A stretch of DNA of 64,000 bases. It comes from JBBDIJ01 sp040880485 (GTDB lineage Bacteria; Bacteroidota; Rhodothermia; Balneolales; Balneolaceae). The notes under the pieces were generated by a model, which saw only the letters and a list, made by a program, of their open reading frames with translations, searched no databases and was not told the origin of the DNA. Where the stretch lies: NCBI GenBank assembly GCA_040880485.1, contig JBBDIJ010000009.1, forward strand, positions 248,001-312,000. Reading direction: 5' to 3'. The position numbers and the translations under genes are program-made. The first letter of the stretch is position 1, and every line of letters begins with the position of its first letter. This document shows positions 44,762 to 54,292 of the stretch, piece by piece.

Positions 44762-45634
44762 ATGATATCCAAAGAGCTGCTACGAAAGATTCACAAGCTT
44801 GAAATACGTACAAGAGGGCTTGTCAACAATATTTTTGGTGGAGAGTATCAATCTGCATTCAAAGGCCGGGGAATGGAGTTCACCGAAGTAAGGGAGTATA
44901 CATTTGGCGATGATGTACGTCAAATCGACTGGAATGTTACGGCCAGAAATGGTGCCCCATACATCAAGATATTCGAGGAAGAGCGAGAGCAGACTCTTAT
45001 GCTATGTGTCGATATCTCCCCAAGTGGTTTTTTCGGTACACAGACTCAGACCAAAATGGAACTTGCCATCGAAATCTGTGCAATCATCGCTTTCAGTGCC
45101 ATAAAAAACAGCGATAAAGTGGGCCTCATTCTATTCAGCGACAGAATAGAAAAAGTAGTTCCACCCAAGAAAGCCCGCAGCCATGTTCTCAGACTTATAC
45201 GTGAACTTCTAACGGCCCAACCCGAAGGTCGGAAAACTGACATTGCAGGAGCGCTCTCCTATGTGAATCGGCTGCTGGACCGCAGAGCTATCGTAGTCCT
45301 CGCTTCAGACTTTCAGGACCAGGAGTTCGAAAAGCAGCTCAGGATCACCCACAGAAAACACGACCTTGTATCCATTGTGATTCACGACCATCATGAAGAC
45401 GACCTTCCAGATCTTGGCTTGATCCCGCTTTATGACGCCGAAAGTGGAGAGATGGTACTGGTAGATACTGGCAGCCGGAGTGTGAGGAGAGCGTATAAAC
45501 TTCGAAAGGGAAAATGGAAAGAGGAGTTGTCGGAGCTGTTCAGAACATCCAACATCGACAGAATCGATCTCTGGACCAACAGGGATTACATCAAACCGAT
45601 GATTAACTTCTTTCGTCGCAGATTAAGGGCTTAA
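44762..45634 (+). CDS. DUF58 (vWA-like) protein of the MoxR/Bat type
   Basis: A 290-residue cytoplasmic protein. RGMEFTEVREYTFGDDVRQIDWNVTAR is split here only for description: GMEFTEVREY and DDVRQIDWNVTAR are the DUF58 signature. It is followed by a von Willebrand A-like fold with LCVDISPSGFFG, a degenerate MIDAS. Such proteins usually sit next to a MoxR AAA+ ATPase and bat genes, and are thought to help assemble or activate envelope proteins. No moxR is in the window; two Bat-like genes lie 1.5 kb away, past an inverted M23 gene. Its stop shares TTAA with that gene. Confidence 0.88.
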   Translation: MISKELLRKIHKLEIRTRGLVNNIFGGEYQSAFKGRGMEFTEVREYTFGDDVRQIDWNVTARNGAPYIKIFEEEREQTLMLCVDISPSGFFGTQTQTKMELAIEICAIIAFSAIKNSDKVGLILFSDRIEKVVPPKKARSHVLRLIRELLTAQPEGRKTDIAGALSYVNRLLDRRAIVVLASDFQDQEFEKQLRITHRKHDLVSIVIHDHHEDDLPDLGLIPLYDAESGEMVLVDTGSRSVRRAYKLRKGKWKEELSELFRTSNIDRIDLWTNRDYIKPMINFFRRRLRA

Positions 45635-46923
45635 TTCAAACGATTAGCTATCTGCCTCTCCTGCTGCTGAATCTGGATTCGCTCGAGCTCTACGTCATAG
45701 TCTCTTCTCAAATATTGATACTCCTCCATAAACTCCTCTTCAATACTGTCTGAAGCTGGCAAATCGATCGTCAGTGAGTTAACGGGTGAGTCATTCCTGT
45801 AAAGACGGTAACAGAGATGCGGACCGGTAGCCAGACCGGTGGAACCCACATAGCCTATCACCTCTCCCTGCCTCACTTCTGTGCCGGGCCTGACACCTGA
45901 AGCAAAACGGTCCAGGTGAAGATAGGCCGTCTTGTACACACTGTTGTGACGTATCTGAATAATATTTCCGTTTCCACCTCTGTATCTCGCTTCTACAATT
46001 TCCCCATCACCGGCTGCAATGATCGGAGTTCCACGCGGTGCTGCGAAATCTACACCGTAGTGAGGCCGATTTTGCTGTAATATGGGGTGATAACGATTGT
46101 GTGAAAAACCTGAACTGACACGTGGACTATAGTTGAACGGTGCTTTAAGAAGCTCTCTCTGAAGACTGTTTCCCTCTTCGTTGAAATAGCCTCTCCTCTC
46201 CCCGTTATCGAAATAGTAGGCTCTGTAGGGTTCACCCCGGTGAACAAATTCTGCAGCAAGAATACGTTCGATTGCCCAGGGCTCGTCATCAAGATAGAGT
46301 TCATTGTAGATCACCCGAAATTGATCACCTTCGCGAAGGGCAAAAAAGTTGACCTCCCAGGCAAACACCTCCGCAAGTACGGGAGCGAGCTCCGTAGGAA
46401 CCCCACTTTCCTGAAGGGTCTCCCAGAGCGAACTGCGAATAACCCCATCGGCCCTCATCTCGCGAACTACCGGTTCATTCCTGCCGGTTCGAACCGAAAC
46501 ACTCTCTTCATCATCCCAGGTCACAATAAGGTGATCGAGGCCAGTGCGATTCCACACAAATGCGTTTGCCTCTTCTCCGTCCCTGTAGATTACATAGTTC
46601 TGGCCTGGAATCAGGCGATTGATATTCACATACTCGGATGCAGCCTGCTGAATGAGCTGAACCAGCCGGGGCGAAACTCCATGCCTGCGTAAAATAATGT
46701 AGAGACTCTCATTTCTGGAAACCTGTCCCGGAATCCGTTCGAAACGATCCATTCGAAATCCATATTCATCGAGTTCCGGAACTGGCGGGATCTCTCTCAA
46801 GTGATCGACAAGAATGATCGGCTCTTCCTGATGGGAAGCAGAATACTTCTCTTCTCCACTGATAATGGTAACCAGCAGGATGATTAAAAGAAGTGCTGCA
46901 CAACTATACAGTGCTCTATGCAT
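45631..46923 (-). CDS. M23 family metallopeptidase with LysM/OapA-like N-terminal region
   Basis: A 430-residue envelope protein anchored by one N-terminal hydrophobic segment (about 7-22). A LysM/OapA-like part (about 65-150) precedes a second linker domain and the C-terminal peptidase. The metal site shows His288 and Asp292 (HYGVDFAAPRG), His336 (AYLHLD), and GPHLCY at 368-372. The usual HxH is H369-L-C371, so the last zinc ligand is Cys. From memory this replacement occurs in other Bacteroidota members. The likely role is cutting peptidoglycan cross-links, or regulating another hydrolase. Confidence 0.88.
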   Translation of the reverse strand: MHRALYSCAALLLIILLVTIISGEEKYSASHQEEPIILVDHLREIPPVPELDEYGFRMDRFERIPGQVSRNESLYIILRRHGVSPRLVQLIQQAASEYVNINRLIPGQNYVIYRDGEEANAFVWNRTGLDHLIVTWDDEESVSVRTGRNEPVVREMRADGVIRSSLWETLQESGVPTELAPVLAEVFAWEVNFFALREGDQFRVIYNELYLDDEPWAIERILAAEFVHRGEPYRAYYFDNGERRGYFNEEGNSLQRELLKAPFNYSPRVSSGFSHNRYHPILQQNRPHYGVDFAAPRGTPIIAAGDGEIVEARYRGGNGNIIQIRHNSVYKTAYLHLDRFASGVRPGTEVRQGEVIGYVGSTGLATGPHLCYRLYRNDSPVNSLTIDLPASDSIEEEFMEEYQYLRRDYDVELERIQIQQQERQIANRLN

Positions 46924-47043
46924 GCTCGGGGTAGGGTTAATTTGGGAAACCGAAATGAAATTGGGGCTGCCCAGTCACTCCGCTAACGCATCTGTCTCTA
47001 TGACTGTTAATTTATAAATCAAAGTCGGATATTCACAAATCAA

Positions 47044-47076
47044 TTGAACAACAGAGCTCAAAATTAAATATTTTTA
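47044..47076 (+). promoter_or_regulatory. Candidate promoter for the Bat-like pair
   Basis: TTG (47044-47046), a 22-base spacer and TATTTTTA (47069-47076) resemble the -33/-7 layout with one mismatch in the -7 element. The ATG follows about 50 bases later. The site overlaps the opposite-strand candidate at 47059-47087. Confidence 0.3.
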
Positions 47077-47087
47077 CACGATTTCAA
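47059..47087 (-). promoter_or_regulatory. Candidate promoter for the M23 peptidase gene
   Basis: On the minus strand TTG (47087-47085), an 18-base spacer and TAATTTTG (47066-47059), an exact TAnnTTTG, form a good match. The start would lie about 130 bases before the peptidase ATG at 46923. The rest of the 205-base divergent gap is AT-rich and holds no gene. Confidence 0.4.
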
Positions 47088-47128
47088 CGAATCACCTGAA
47101 ACAAAAACGTTCATCTCCAGCTTTTGTA

Positions 47129-48142
47129 ATGTCGAAACGACGTTTGGTGACAGCGGCTCAGCTTCTGCTACTGTCTCTCTTCTGCGCCGTAGTCCCGCTT
47201 GCAGGTCAGGATCTGCATACCTGGACAGACAGGGACTCTGTACAAGCAGGTGAAACGTTGCGTCTTATCCTCGTCCTGCAACAGGACCGTGAATACTCTT
47301 CTGTGGTTCTTCCTGGCGAAGAGTATTTTGAAGACTCAGACGAGATCGAATTCCTTTCGAGAGAGCACCACCGAATCTCTGCGAGGCGGGACAGTCTGGT
47401 CTTCCATCTTCAGTTTTTTGGAGTAGAAGACGAAAATCTCCCCTCGCTACCAGTCATGCTGATCGATTCAGAGGGGGATACCAGTAAAATTGAGTCCCTT
47501 TCTGTCCCGCTTTTTTTTCGATCGGCTATTTCAGAGGAAGATAACGAATTTCGGCCCTTCAAACCCATCTTCGACTTTGCCGTATCCATCTGGCCCTGGA
47601 TACTGCTGTTGGCCATTCTTTGCCTGATCGCCTGGCAGATTCGGGCCAGAATTTGGAACAGGGGTCAGAGGCCGGAGCCGCAGGAACCTCGTGAACCGGA
47701 ACCCTACAGAGACCCGATTAAGGAGCTGGAAGAGAACCTGACCTTACTACGTGGGGCGGGATCACCACTTTCCAACAGAGATTTCGATCGATTTTACACA
47801 GAGCTGGGAGATGCAATACGTCTCTATTTCGAGAGGGTCTACTTAATGGATGCTCTTGAGATGACCTCGAGAGAAATATGGAATGAGTTGAACCGTTTAC
47901 CGGCAGAAAAGGAGTTGACAGAGATGACCAGAAAGGTTCTCAATGAAGCAGACATGGTGAAATTTGCACGATTTACACCAGACCGGGAACAGGCATTGGC
48001 ATCGCTTCGGACAGGTGAGCAATTCCTTGAAACAGCTGCCCGGATAGACCATAACAGAATCGTGAGTTTGCGAACCGAACATGAGAAGCGCGAACTGGAA
48101 CGAATGGATGATAAAACCTCCAAATCAGATAATCAGATATGA
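47129..48142 (+). CDS. Bat-cluster membrane protein (DUF4381/BatD-like)
   Basis: A 337-residue protein. A signal-like N-terminus (about 5-26, ending VPLAGQD) leads to a beta-rich outer domain of about 120 residues, a membrane helix at about 150-172, a proline/glutamate-rich linker and a helical cytoplasmic tail (YFERVYLMDALEMTSREIW). This order matches the proteins encoded before batA in Bat operons. The function is inferred to be envelope protein assembly or stress tolerance. It overlaps the next gene by four bases (ATGA). Confidence 0.75.
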   Translation: MSKRRLVTAAQLLLLSLFCAVVPLAGQDLHTWTDRDSVQAGETLRLILVLQQDREYSSVVLPGEEYFEDSDEIEFLSREHHRISARRDSLVFHLQFFGVEDENLPSLPVMLIDSEGDTSKIESLSVPLFFRSAISEEDNEFRPFKPIFDFAVSIWPWILLLAILCLIAWQIRARIWNRGQRPEPQEPREPEPYRDPIKELEENLTLLRGAGSPLSNRDFDRFYTELGDAIRLYFERVYLMDALEMTSREIWNELNRLPAEKELTEMTRKVLNEADMVKFARFTPDREQALASLRTGEQFLETAARIDHNRIVSLRTEHEKRELERMDDKTSKSDNQI

Positions 48143-49131
48143 CCTGGGCTGATCCGCATTTCTTTTGGCTCCTGGCACTGATTCCCCTGCTGGCAGGAAT
48201 TCACATCTATCGTCATGTAAAGGGTCGCAGGCCATTCCTTCTCTTCTCCGCTGTCGCCTCTTTAAGGCAACTGCCCGGTAACTGGAAGGCCCGGGCAGTC
48301 TGGCTCCCTGCTCTTTTCTATCTTCTCTCCATGACACTCGTAATTATTGCCCTGGCACGCCCTCAGGAGGAGTTTTCAACCATCGAACGGCACGCAGAGG
48401 GAATTGACATCGTTCTCTCGATCGATATCTCATCCTCCATGCTGGCAGAAGATTTTGAACCCAACCGGCTGATTGCAGCCAAAGAGATTGCAGGAGAGTT
48501 TATCCGGAGCCGGCCAAACGACAGAATTGGGCTGAATGTATTTGCCAGACAAAGTTTTACGGTTTGCCCACCCACGCTTGACCATTACCTCTTGCTAAAC
48601 CTTCTTGATCAGGTCGATCTGGGAATGGTTGAGGATGGGACTGCCATCGGGCTGGGCATCGCTACAGGAATCAACAGACTTCGCGAAAGTGAAGCGGAGA
48701 GCAGGGTCATTATTCTACTTACAGACGGGCTGAACAATGCAGGAGAGATCGACCCCGTTACAGCTGGTGAACTTGCAGAGACCCATGGAATCCGGATCTA
48801 CACCATGGGTATTGGAACGAGGGGTACAGCGCCCTACCCGGTCCACGACCCGGTGTTTGGAACGCGTTATCAAAATGTACCGGTAAACATCGATGAAGAG
48901 ATGCTTACTCATATTGCAGAAATTACTGGAGGACGATACTTCAGGGCAACTGACGATCAGGAACTTCGGGAGATTTATCAGATGATTGACCAGCTGGAAA
49001 GAACCGAAATTGACGAGATCATATACACGGATGTAAACGACCTCTATCCACGGTTCCTTCTGCCCGCAATTTTGGCAGGGTTGATAGCCCTGCTGGCAGA
49101 TCGTCTGCTCTTCCGACCGGCGATTATTTGA
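48139..49131 (+). CDS. BatA-type von Willebrand factor A membrane protein
   Basis: A 330-residue protein with membrane helices at about 8-24, 54-72 and 308-326, flanking a vWA domain. The MIDAS metal motif is complete: D96-x-S98-x-S100 (SIDISSSM), the threonine in DGTAIG and the aspartate in LLTDGLNN. BatA/BatB proteins form an inner-membrane complex linked to aerotolerance and envelope integrity. batB and batC homologues do not follow here; mfd does. It is translationally coupled to the preceding gene. Confidence 0.9.
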   Translation: MTWADPHFFWLLALIPLLAGIHIYRHVKGRRPFLLFSAVASLRQLPGNWKARAVWLPALFYLLSMTLVIIALARPQEEFSTIERHAEGIDIVLSIDISSSMLAEDFEPNRLIAAKEIAGEFIRSRPNDRIGLNVFARQSFTVCPPTLDHYLLLNLLDQVDLGMVEDGTAIGLGIATGINRLRESEAESRVIILLTDGLNNAGEIDPVTAGELAETHGIRIYTMGIGTRGTAPYPVHDPVFGTRYQNVPVNIDEEMLTHIAEITGGRYFRATDDQELREIYQMIDQLERTEIDEIIYTDVNDLYPRFLLPAILAGLIALLADRLLFRPAII

Positions 49132-49219
49132 TATTCATTTGCAAATATTCTCCCACTCCAGAGAATTCATCTGACTATAGTACAGACCCGAAGGTGATAT
49201 TGCGACACGAATCCAGACC

Positions 49220-52200
49220 ATGATAAAACAGATTCGAAAACGATTTAAGGATGAGTTTACTCCACCTCTTCGGGAGCAACTTCTCCAATTGGATGGGAAT
49301 GTCTATATAAATGGTGTAACAGGATCTGCCCTGAGCTTTTTGATTGCAGACCTGACTGAGAAGGCCCCAAAACTCATCTTTATAGCTCCGGACCCTGAAA
49401 AAGCAGAGGCGGTTGCCGCCGATCTTGAGAAGTCAGACATTCATCTGCCGATACTTCTTTATCCCCCATCCGGCAGCCAGCCGTGGCAGGATCCGGGCGT
49501 AACTGATCACTCGGCCCGGATCCAGAGATCTGAAGTGCTTACCAGCCTGAAAAAGGATTTGAACTCGGTTGTAATCACTTCTCCGGTAGCTCTCTCCGAG
49601 AAGGTACTGCCGCCCGACGAGCACAGCGACACCTCCCTGCTACTTCGTCCCGGAGAAACTCATGACCCCAAAGAGCTGAAAAGCTCCTTGATAGATCAGG
49701 GCTACAGCGCTGTCTCGTTTGTTGACGAGCCGGGTGAGTTCGCAGTTCGCGGCGGAATTTTTGATATTTTCCCCTGGACAGGAGAGTACCCTGTTCGACT
49801 CGATTACTTTGGTGACGAGATTGAATCGATACGTGAATTTGATCCCGATACCCAGCGATCAGTCTCTTTTTTAGACGAGGCGATGATCGCACCGAACCGG
49901 TCCGCAGGTTCAAGAACTCCTGGAGACAGTTTTTTCCGCTATCTATCCGACTCTGCTGTCAGGATATTACTTCAGCCAGATCTTATCTTATCCGAAACGG
50001 ACCGTTTCTATAGCAGAGCAGTTGAAATCAGACAGTCACTGGAGGACTCTGAGCTGCCCGAAACAGAGGAGTGTTACCTGAACAGTGACGCATTGGAAAG
50101 AGAGTTTCATGGAAAAGGACTCACATTTCACATCGGCGGGTTCGGAACCGGAATAAAGAGCACAGACCATCATTTTACGATCTCTACCTCCCCTCACCCG
50201 GAGTTCGGTGGAAGTTTCAAGCTGCTGCGCAAATGGATTACCGAACGAACAGTTGAGGGGTATCAAATTCTGATTCTTTGTGACAACCAAAATCAGAAAG
50301 ACAGATTTGAGGAGCTGCTCGGAGAGGGTACCGAAGATTATCAATACACTCTTGCACTTGCACCGCTTCATGAGGGTTTTCTTTTGCCAAATCAGAAGGT
50401 AGCCATCCTCACGGACCATCAGATTTTTGGCAGATACTACCGGCCCGGTATCAGGCGGCGACGCAAGGTAACCGGAGGAATCTCTTTCAAGGAGCTCAAG
50501 GATCTGAATATGGGAGATTTTGTGACCCATATCGATCATGGGATTGGGGTGTTTGCGGGTTTCAAAAAGATCAGGGTTCGCGATACCCTTCAGGAGTCTG
50601 CCGTTCTTCGTTATCAGGGAGACTCGATTTTATATGTGAATGTATCCAGCCTGCATAAACTGCAAAAATACTCCGGACGGGAAGGCCGCACCCCAAGGGT
50701 AACAAAACTCGGTTCAGGAGAGTGGGCGAAGAAGAAATCTGCAACCCGAAAAAAAGTAAAGGAGATTGCAAGGGAGCTGATACGCCTTTACGCGCGCAGA
50801 AAGATGGAGAGTGCAACCGCCTACGAAAAAGATCAGGCATGGCAAACCGAGATGGAGGCGCGCTTTGAGTTTGAGGAGACTCCGGACCAGCTTGCTGCGA
50901 TTCAAGCGGTGAAGCGGGATATGGAGTCGGAGCATCCTATGGATCGGCTGATTTGCGGCGATGTCGGTTTTGGCAAGACCGAAGTAGCTGTTCGCGCTGC
51001 ATTCAAGGCGGTATTGAACCGAAAGCAGGTGGCCATTCTTGTACCTACAACAATTCTTGCCGACCAGCACTACCAAACATTCAGTCGACGGATGAAGGAG
51101 TTTCCGGTGAATGTAGAATCTCTGTCCAGGTTCCGGTCCCCTGCCGAGCAGAAAAGGGTTGCAGCCGGTATTGCAGATGGAACTGTAGACATAGTGGCTG
51201 GCACTCACCGGTTGATATCAAAGGATATCAGGTTCAAAGACCTTGGCTTGCTGGTTATCGATGAGGAGCAGCGCTTTGGAGTATCTGTAAAAGAGAAATT
51301 AAAAGAGTATCGTGCCAGTGTAGACGTACTCACTCTTACAGCCACCCCTATCCCCAGGACACTTCAGTTTTCACTGATGGGAGCCAGAGACCTGAGTATC
51401 ATTAACACCCCGCCCGCCAACAGACAACCGGTTCAAACCGAAATCATTCAATTCAGCGAAGCACTGATACGTGATGCAGTCCTTAGAGAAACGGGTAGAG
51501 GCGGGCAGATCTTCTTTATTCATAACAGGGTAAAGAATATTGAAGAGACAGCCGATATGCTTCGTGCACTGCTTCCAAATGTGAGAGTACGGCACGCTCA
51601 TGGTCAAATGGCTCCTTCTCAACTTGAAAAAATCATACACGACTTTTATAACCATTCGTTTGATCTGCTGGTATCCACCAACATTGTTGAGAACGGTATC
51701 GATATTTCCAACGCCAACACCATTATCATTAATCAGGCAAACCGATTCGGATTATCGGAACTGCACCAGCTTCGTGGTCGTGTAGGAAGATCGAACAGAA
51801 AGGCGTACTGCTATCTTGTAGCCCCCCCGGTTCAAAGTCTGACGCCAGAAGCTCGTAAACGGCTGTTGGCACTTGAAGAGCACAACGATCTGGGTTCCGG
51901 GTTTAACATTGCGATGAGAGACCTGGATATCAGGGGCGCAGGCGATATACTCGGTGCAGAACAGAGCGGTTTTGTAAATGATGTCGGTTTTGAACTCTAC
52001 TCCAAAATTGTGGATGAAGCGGTAAGGGAGATTCGTGAGGAGGAGCTCGGAAGTGACGCCCCTAAAAGTGGAAAGGGACTCAGAATTCCGGATACTCATG
52101 TAGAGTTCGACCACTCTGCACTACTGCCGGACAGCTATGTACAGGACAGTGTAGAGCGCCTAAATCTTTACAGAAAACTCTCCTCCGCTGCTACGCCGCA

Positions 52201-52582
52201 GGAGGTTGACGAGTGGAAAGAAGAGCTGGAGGACCGGTTCGGCCCGCTTCCTGATGAAGCAGTAAACCTCTGGACAGCAACACGAATCAAATGGTATGGA
52301 TCCCGGCTTCTTCTCAAGAAGGTGACCATTCGATCCGGCAGGATGTGGCTTGTATGCCCAGGTGAGAAGGGTGACACTGCTCCTCACTTCTATGAGAGCG
52401 GACATTTCCAGACTCTGCTGGAATCAATTGGAGAATTGGGCGAATTTGATTGCAGTGTTGTTCAGAAGCAGGATGCTGTTCGCCTTGTGCTTCAGAACAT
52501 TGAAGGGCCATCAGGCGCTGCTTCTCTTCTTGAAATGCTCTATCGTCAAATTTCAGACAGCAGAGAGAAGGTGGGCACATGA
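49220..52582 (+). CDS. mfd: Transcription-repair coupling factor
   Basis: A 1120-residue DNA translocase that removes RNA polymerase stalled at lesions and recruits UvrA. In order it has a UvrB-like N-terminal region (LYPPSGSQPWQDPG, EFAVRGGIFDIFPW), the RNA-polymerase-interacting CarD-like domain (GDFVTHIDHGIGVFAGF, near 435-450), the RecG-like helicase core with Walker A GDVGFGKTEVA and box VIDEEQRFGV, SNIVENGIDIS and QLRGRVGRS, and a C-terminal TRCF domain. Length is normal. tsaC overlaps its stop by four bases. Confidence 0.97.
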   Translation: MIKQIRKRFKDEFTPPLREQLLQLDGNVYINGVTGSALSFLIADLTEKAPKLIFIAPDPEKAEAVAADLEKSDIHLPILLYPPSGSQPWQDPGVTDHSARIQRSEVLTSLKKDLNSVVITSPVALSEKVLPPDEHSDTSLLLRPGETHDPKELKSSLIDQGYSAVSFVDEPGEFAVRGGIFDIFPWTGEYPVRLDYFGDEIESIREFDPDTQRSVSFLDEAMIAPNRSAGSRTPGDSFFRYLSDSAVRILLQPDLILSETDRFYSRAVEIRQSLEDSELPETEECYLNSDALEREFHGKGLTFHIGGFGTGIKSTDHHFTISTSPHPEFGGSFKLLRKWITERTVEGYQILILCDNQNQKDRFEELLGEGTEDYQYTLALAPLHEGFLLPNQKVAILTDHQIFGRYYRPGIRRRRKVTGGISFKELKDLNMGDFVTHIDHGIGVFAGFKKIRVRDTLQESAVLRYQGDSILYVNVSSLHKLQKYSGREGRTPRVTKLGSGEWAKKKSATRKKVKEIARELIRLYARRKMESATAYEKDQAWQTEMEARFEFEETPDQLAAIQAVKRDMESEHPMDRLICGDVGFGKTEVAVRAAFKAVLNRKQVAILVPTTILADQHYQTFSRRMKEFPVNVESLSRFRSPAEQKRVAAGIADGTVDIVAGTHRLISKDIRFKDLGLLVIDEEQRFGVSVKEKLKEYRASVDVLTLTATPIPRTLQFSLMGARDLSIINTPPANRQPVQTEIIQFSEALIRDAVLRETGRGGQIFFIHNRVKNIEETADMLRALLPNVRVRHAHGQMAPSQLEKIIHDFYNHSFDLLVSTNIVENGIDISNANTIIINQANRFGLSELHQLRGRVGRSNRKAYCYLVAPPVQSLTPEARKRLLALEEHNDLGSGFNIAMRDLDIRGAGDILGAEQSGFVNDVGFELYSKIVDEAVREIREEELGSDAPKSGKGLRIPDTHVEFDHSALLPDSYVQDSVERLNLYRKLSSAATPQEVDEWKEELEDRFGPLPDEAVNLWTATRIKWYGSRLLLKKVTIRSGRMWLVCPGEKGDTAPHFYESGHFQTLLESIGELGEFDCSVVQKQDAVRLVLQNIEGPSGAASLLEMLYRQISDSREKVGT

Positions 52583-53532
52583 ACATAGATGAGGCAACAG
52601 AAGTTATATGTAATGGGGGTGTAGTAGCCTTTCCAACGGAAACCGTCTATGGCCTTGGAGCAGATGCTTTGAACCCGGAAGCCATTGCACGTGTCTTTAA
52701 AATCAAGGGCCGGCCATCGGACAATCCCCTCATCATTCATCTCTCCGACCCCGAACAGGTAGCTCTTTTCAGTGATGATATCCCGCAACACGCATTCACA
52801 TTAATGAGTGCTTTTTGGCCCGGACCCCTGACTCTCGTTTTTCAGAAGAGAGACAATGTGCCCGATATAGCAACCGGTGGCCTGCCTTCCGTTGCATTGA
52901 GAATACCCGATCACCCGACCGCCCTGGAATTGATTCGACGAACGGGCCCATTGGTGGGGCCAAGTGCCAACCCGTCCGGAAAGCCCAGCCCTACCAGAGC
53001 CAGGCACGTACGAAACGATTTCGGAGACAGGGTATCTGTACTGGATGGTGGAGAGTGCCGAATTGGGCTGGAGTCCACCGTACTGGACATGACATCTGAT
53101 CCACCCCGAATATTACGGCCTGGAGAGATCTCACCGGAAGCTATTCAGAAGATAATTGGAATTAAGCCCGCCTATACTCAATCCGGGGGTCACTCCTCTC
53201 CCAGCCCCGGAGTTCGATATACACACTACAAACCTGACGCGTCAGTAGCGTGGTATAGTTCCGGCACACAAACCGAATGGGACAAAACTCTTCTGATTAC
53301 ACATCAAGCTTTGCAGGGGAGCAGCTCAAAAATTTTTGCCCGGGTTGTTCACTACAGAGGCAATTATGATTTACTTGCGCGCGAACTCTACGATCAATTT
53401 CGGACTGCAGACAAACATGGATTGAAGCGAATCCTGATTGAACCCTTCTCCAGTGAGATTCGACACCCGATCATCGCTGCATTGATAAACCGGATTGAAA
53501 AGGCTGTTGAACGAGACTCCTCCCACGATTAA
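52579..53532 (+). CDS. tsaC: L-threonylcarbamoyladenylate synthase (Sua5 form)
   Basis: A 317-residue enzyme making the threonylcarbamoyl-AMP used for the t6A37 tRNA modification. The YrdC core shows AFPTETVYGLGADA, KIKGRPSDNPLIIH, GPSANPSGKPSPT and RPGEISPEAI. The extra C-terminal Sua5 domain begins after the PSPGVRYTHYKP linker (near 212-224), so this is the long form. It is coupled to mfd by an ATGA overlap. Confidence 0.95.
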   Translation: MNIDEATEVICNGGVVAFPTETVYGLGADALNPEAIARVFKIKGRPSDNPLIIHLSDPEQVALFSDDIPQHAFTLMSAFWPGPLTLVFQKRDNVPDIATGGLPSVALRIPDHPTALELIRRTGPLVGPSANPSGKPSPTRARHVRNDFGDRVSVLDGGECRIGLESTVLDMTSDPPRILRPGEISPEAIQKIIGIKPAYTQSGGHSSPSPGVRYTHYKPDASVAWYSSGTQTEWDKTLLITHQALQGSSSKIFARVVHYRGNYDLLARELYDQFRTADKHGLKRILIEPFSSEIRHPIIAALINRIEKAVERDSSHD

Positions 53533-53591
53533 AGGGTATCAACACCATATAGTTAGCTAAATAGCAGGTTTAACAAAATCCAGGGAATAGA

Positions 53592-54275
53592 TCACCCGTC
53601 AGAGGTTCGCTCATTTCGAAAGTATTCGAAAAGAGTGGTGTTTATGAGAAGCAAAAGAAAGCTGTAGAACGCATCTTCAACCGGTATGGAGCCCATTCGA
53701 ATTCCCAGGTTTTCCAGATCATTATAGAGTACCACCGGTTTGGCAGTCAGGTAACCATTTACAATAAAAAATGGAATCATGGTGATCAAAAATGCAACCA
53801 TAAACCGCCGTAGAAACCAGGGTTCTAAATGACGAAGTATAAGCAGTGTAAAACCGAGTGTTCCAAACACGACCAGAGTATAGCTCTTCTCATTAAAGAA
53901 GAGTGCCAGGATCAGAAAAAGAAGTCCGGAAACCAGAAGTGCCAGGGAGTCTTTTTCTGTAAACTTCTCCACACTCTCCCGTCGAATCCAGCACACCCAT
54001 TGATAGATAAATAGACAGGAGAATGGAATCGCGAAAAAAAAGAGCCACTCCTCAAGTGGCAGGCCAGCCAGGTAGAGAGAGCCGGTAAACTGATCATTAA
54101 AGTGCCAAACTTCATATTTGGTAAAGAGAATATCCCAAATAATGAATGGTGTAGCCGTATACATGATAGCCCTGATTAGCGCCCCCCACATTTTGTACCA
54201 GGAGAGTCTCTTTTCAAAACTGAATAGAAGGGGAATGCTGATTACAACAATCAGCAGAACCATATAGTTTGACAT
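53592..54275 (-). CDS. Lycopene cyclase, fused heterodimer (CrtYc-CrtYd) type
   Basis: A 227-residue protein with six or more membrane helices. Two internally repeated halves each carry a PxE motif, LPLEEWLFFF and IPVEDAFYSF, the signature of the carotenoid cyclase family first known as separate CrtYc/CrtYd subunits and found fused in Salinibacter-like organisms. It closes beta-ionone rings on lycopene. The ATG at 54275 places the first helix at the N-terminus. A TTG at 54296 overlapping the crtZ stop is an alternative. It lies downstream of crtZ. Confidence 0.88.
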   Translation of the reverse strand: MSNYMVLLIVVISIPLLFSFEKRLSWYKMWGALIRAIMYTATPFIIWDILFTKYEVWHFNDQFTGSLYLAGLPLEEWLFFFAIPFSCLFIYQWVCWIRRESVEKFTEKDSLALLVSGLLFLILALFFNEKSYTLVVFGTLGFTLLILRHLEPWFLRRFMVAFLITMIPFFIVNGYLTAKPVVLYNDLENLGIRMGSIPVEDAFYSFLLLLINTTLFEYFRNERTSDG

Positions 54276-54292
54276 GACAGACACCGCTTCAT

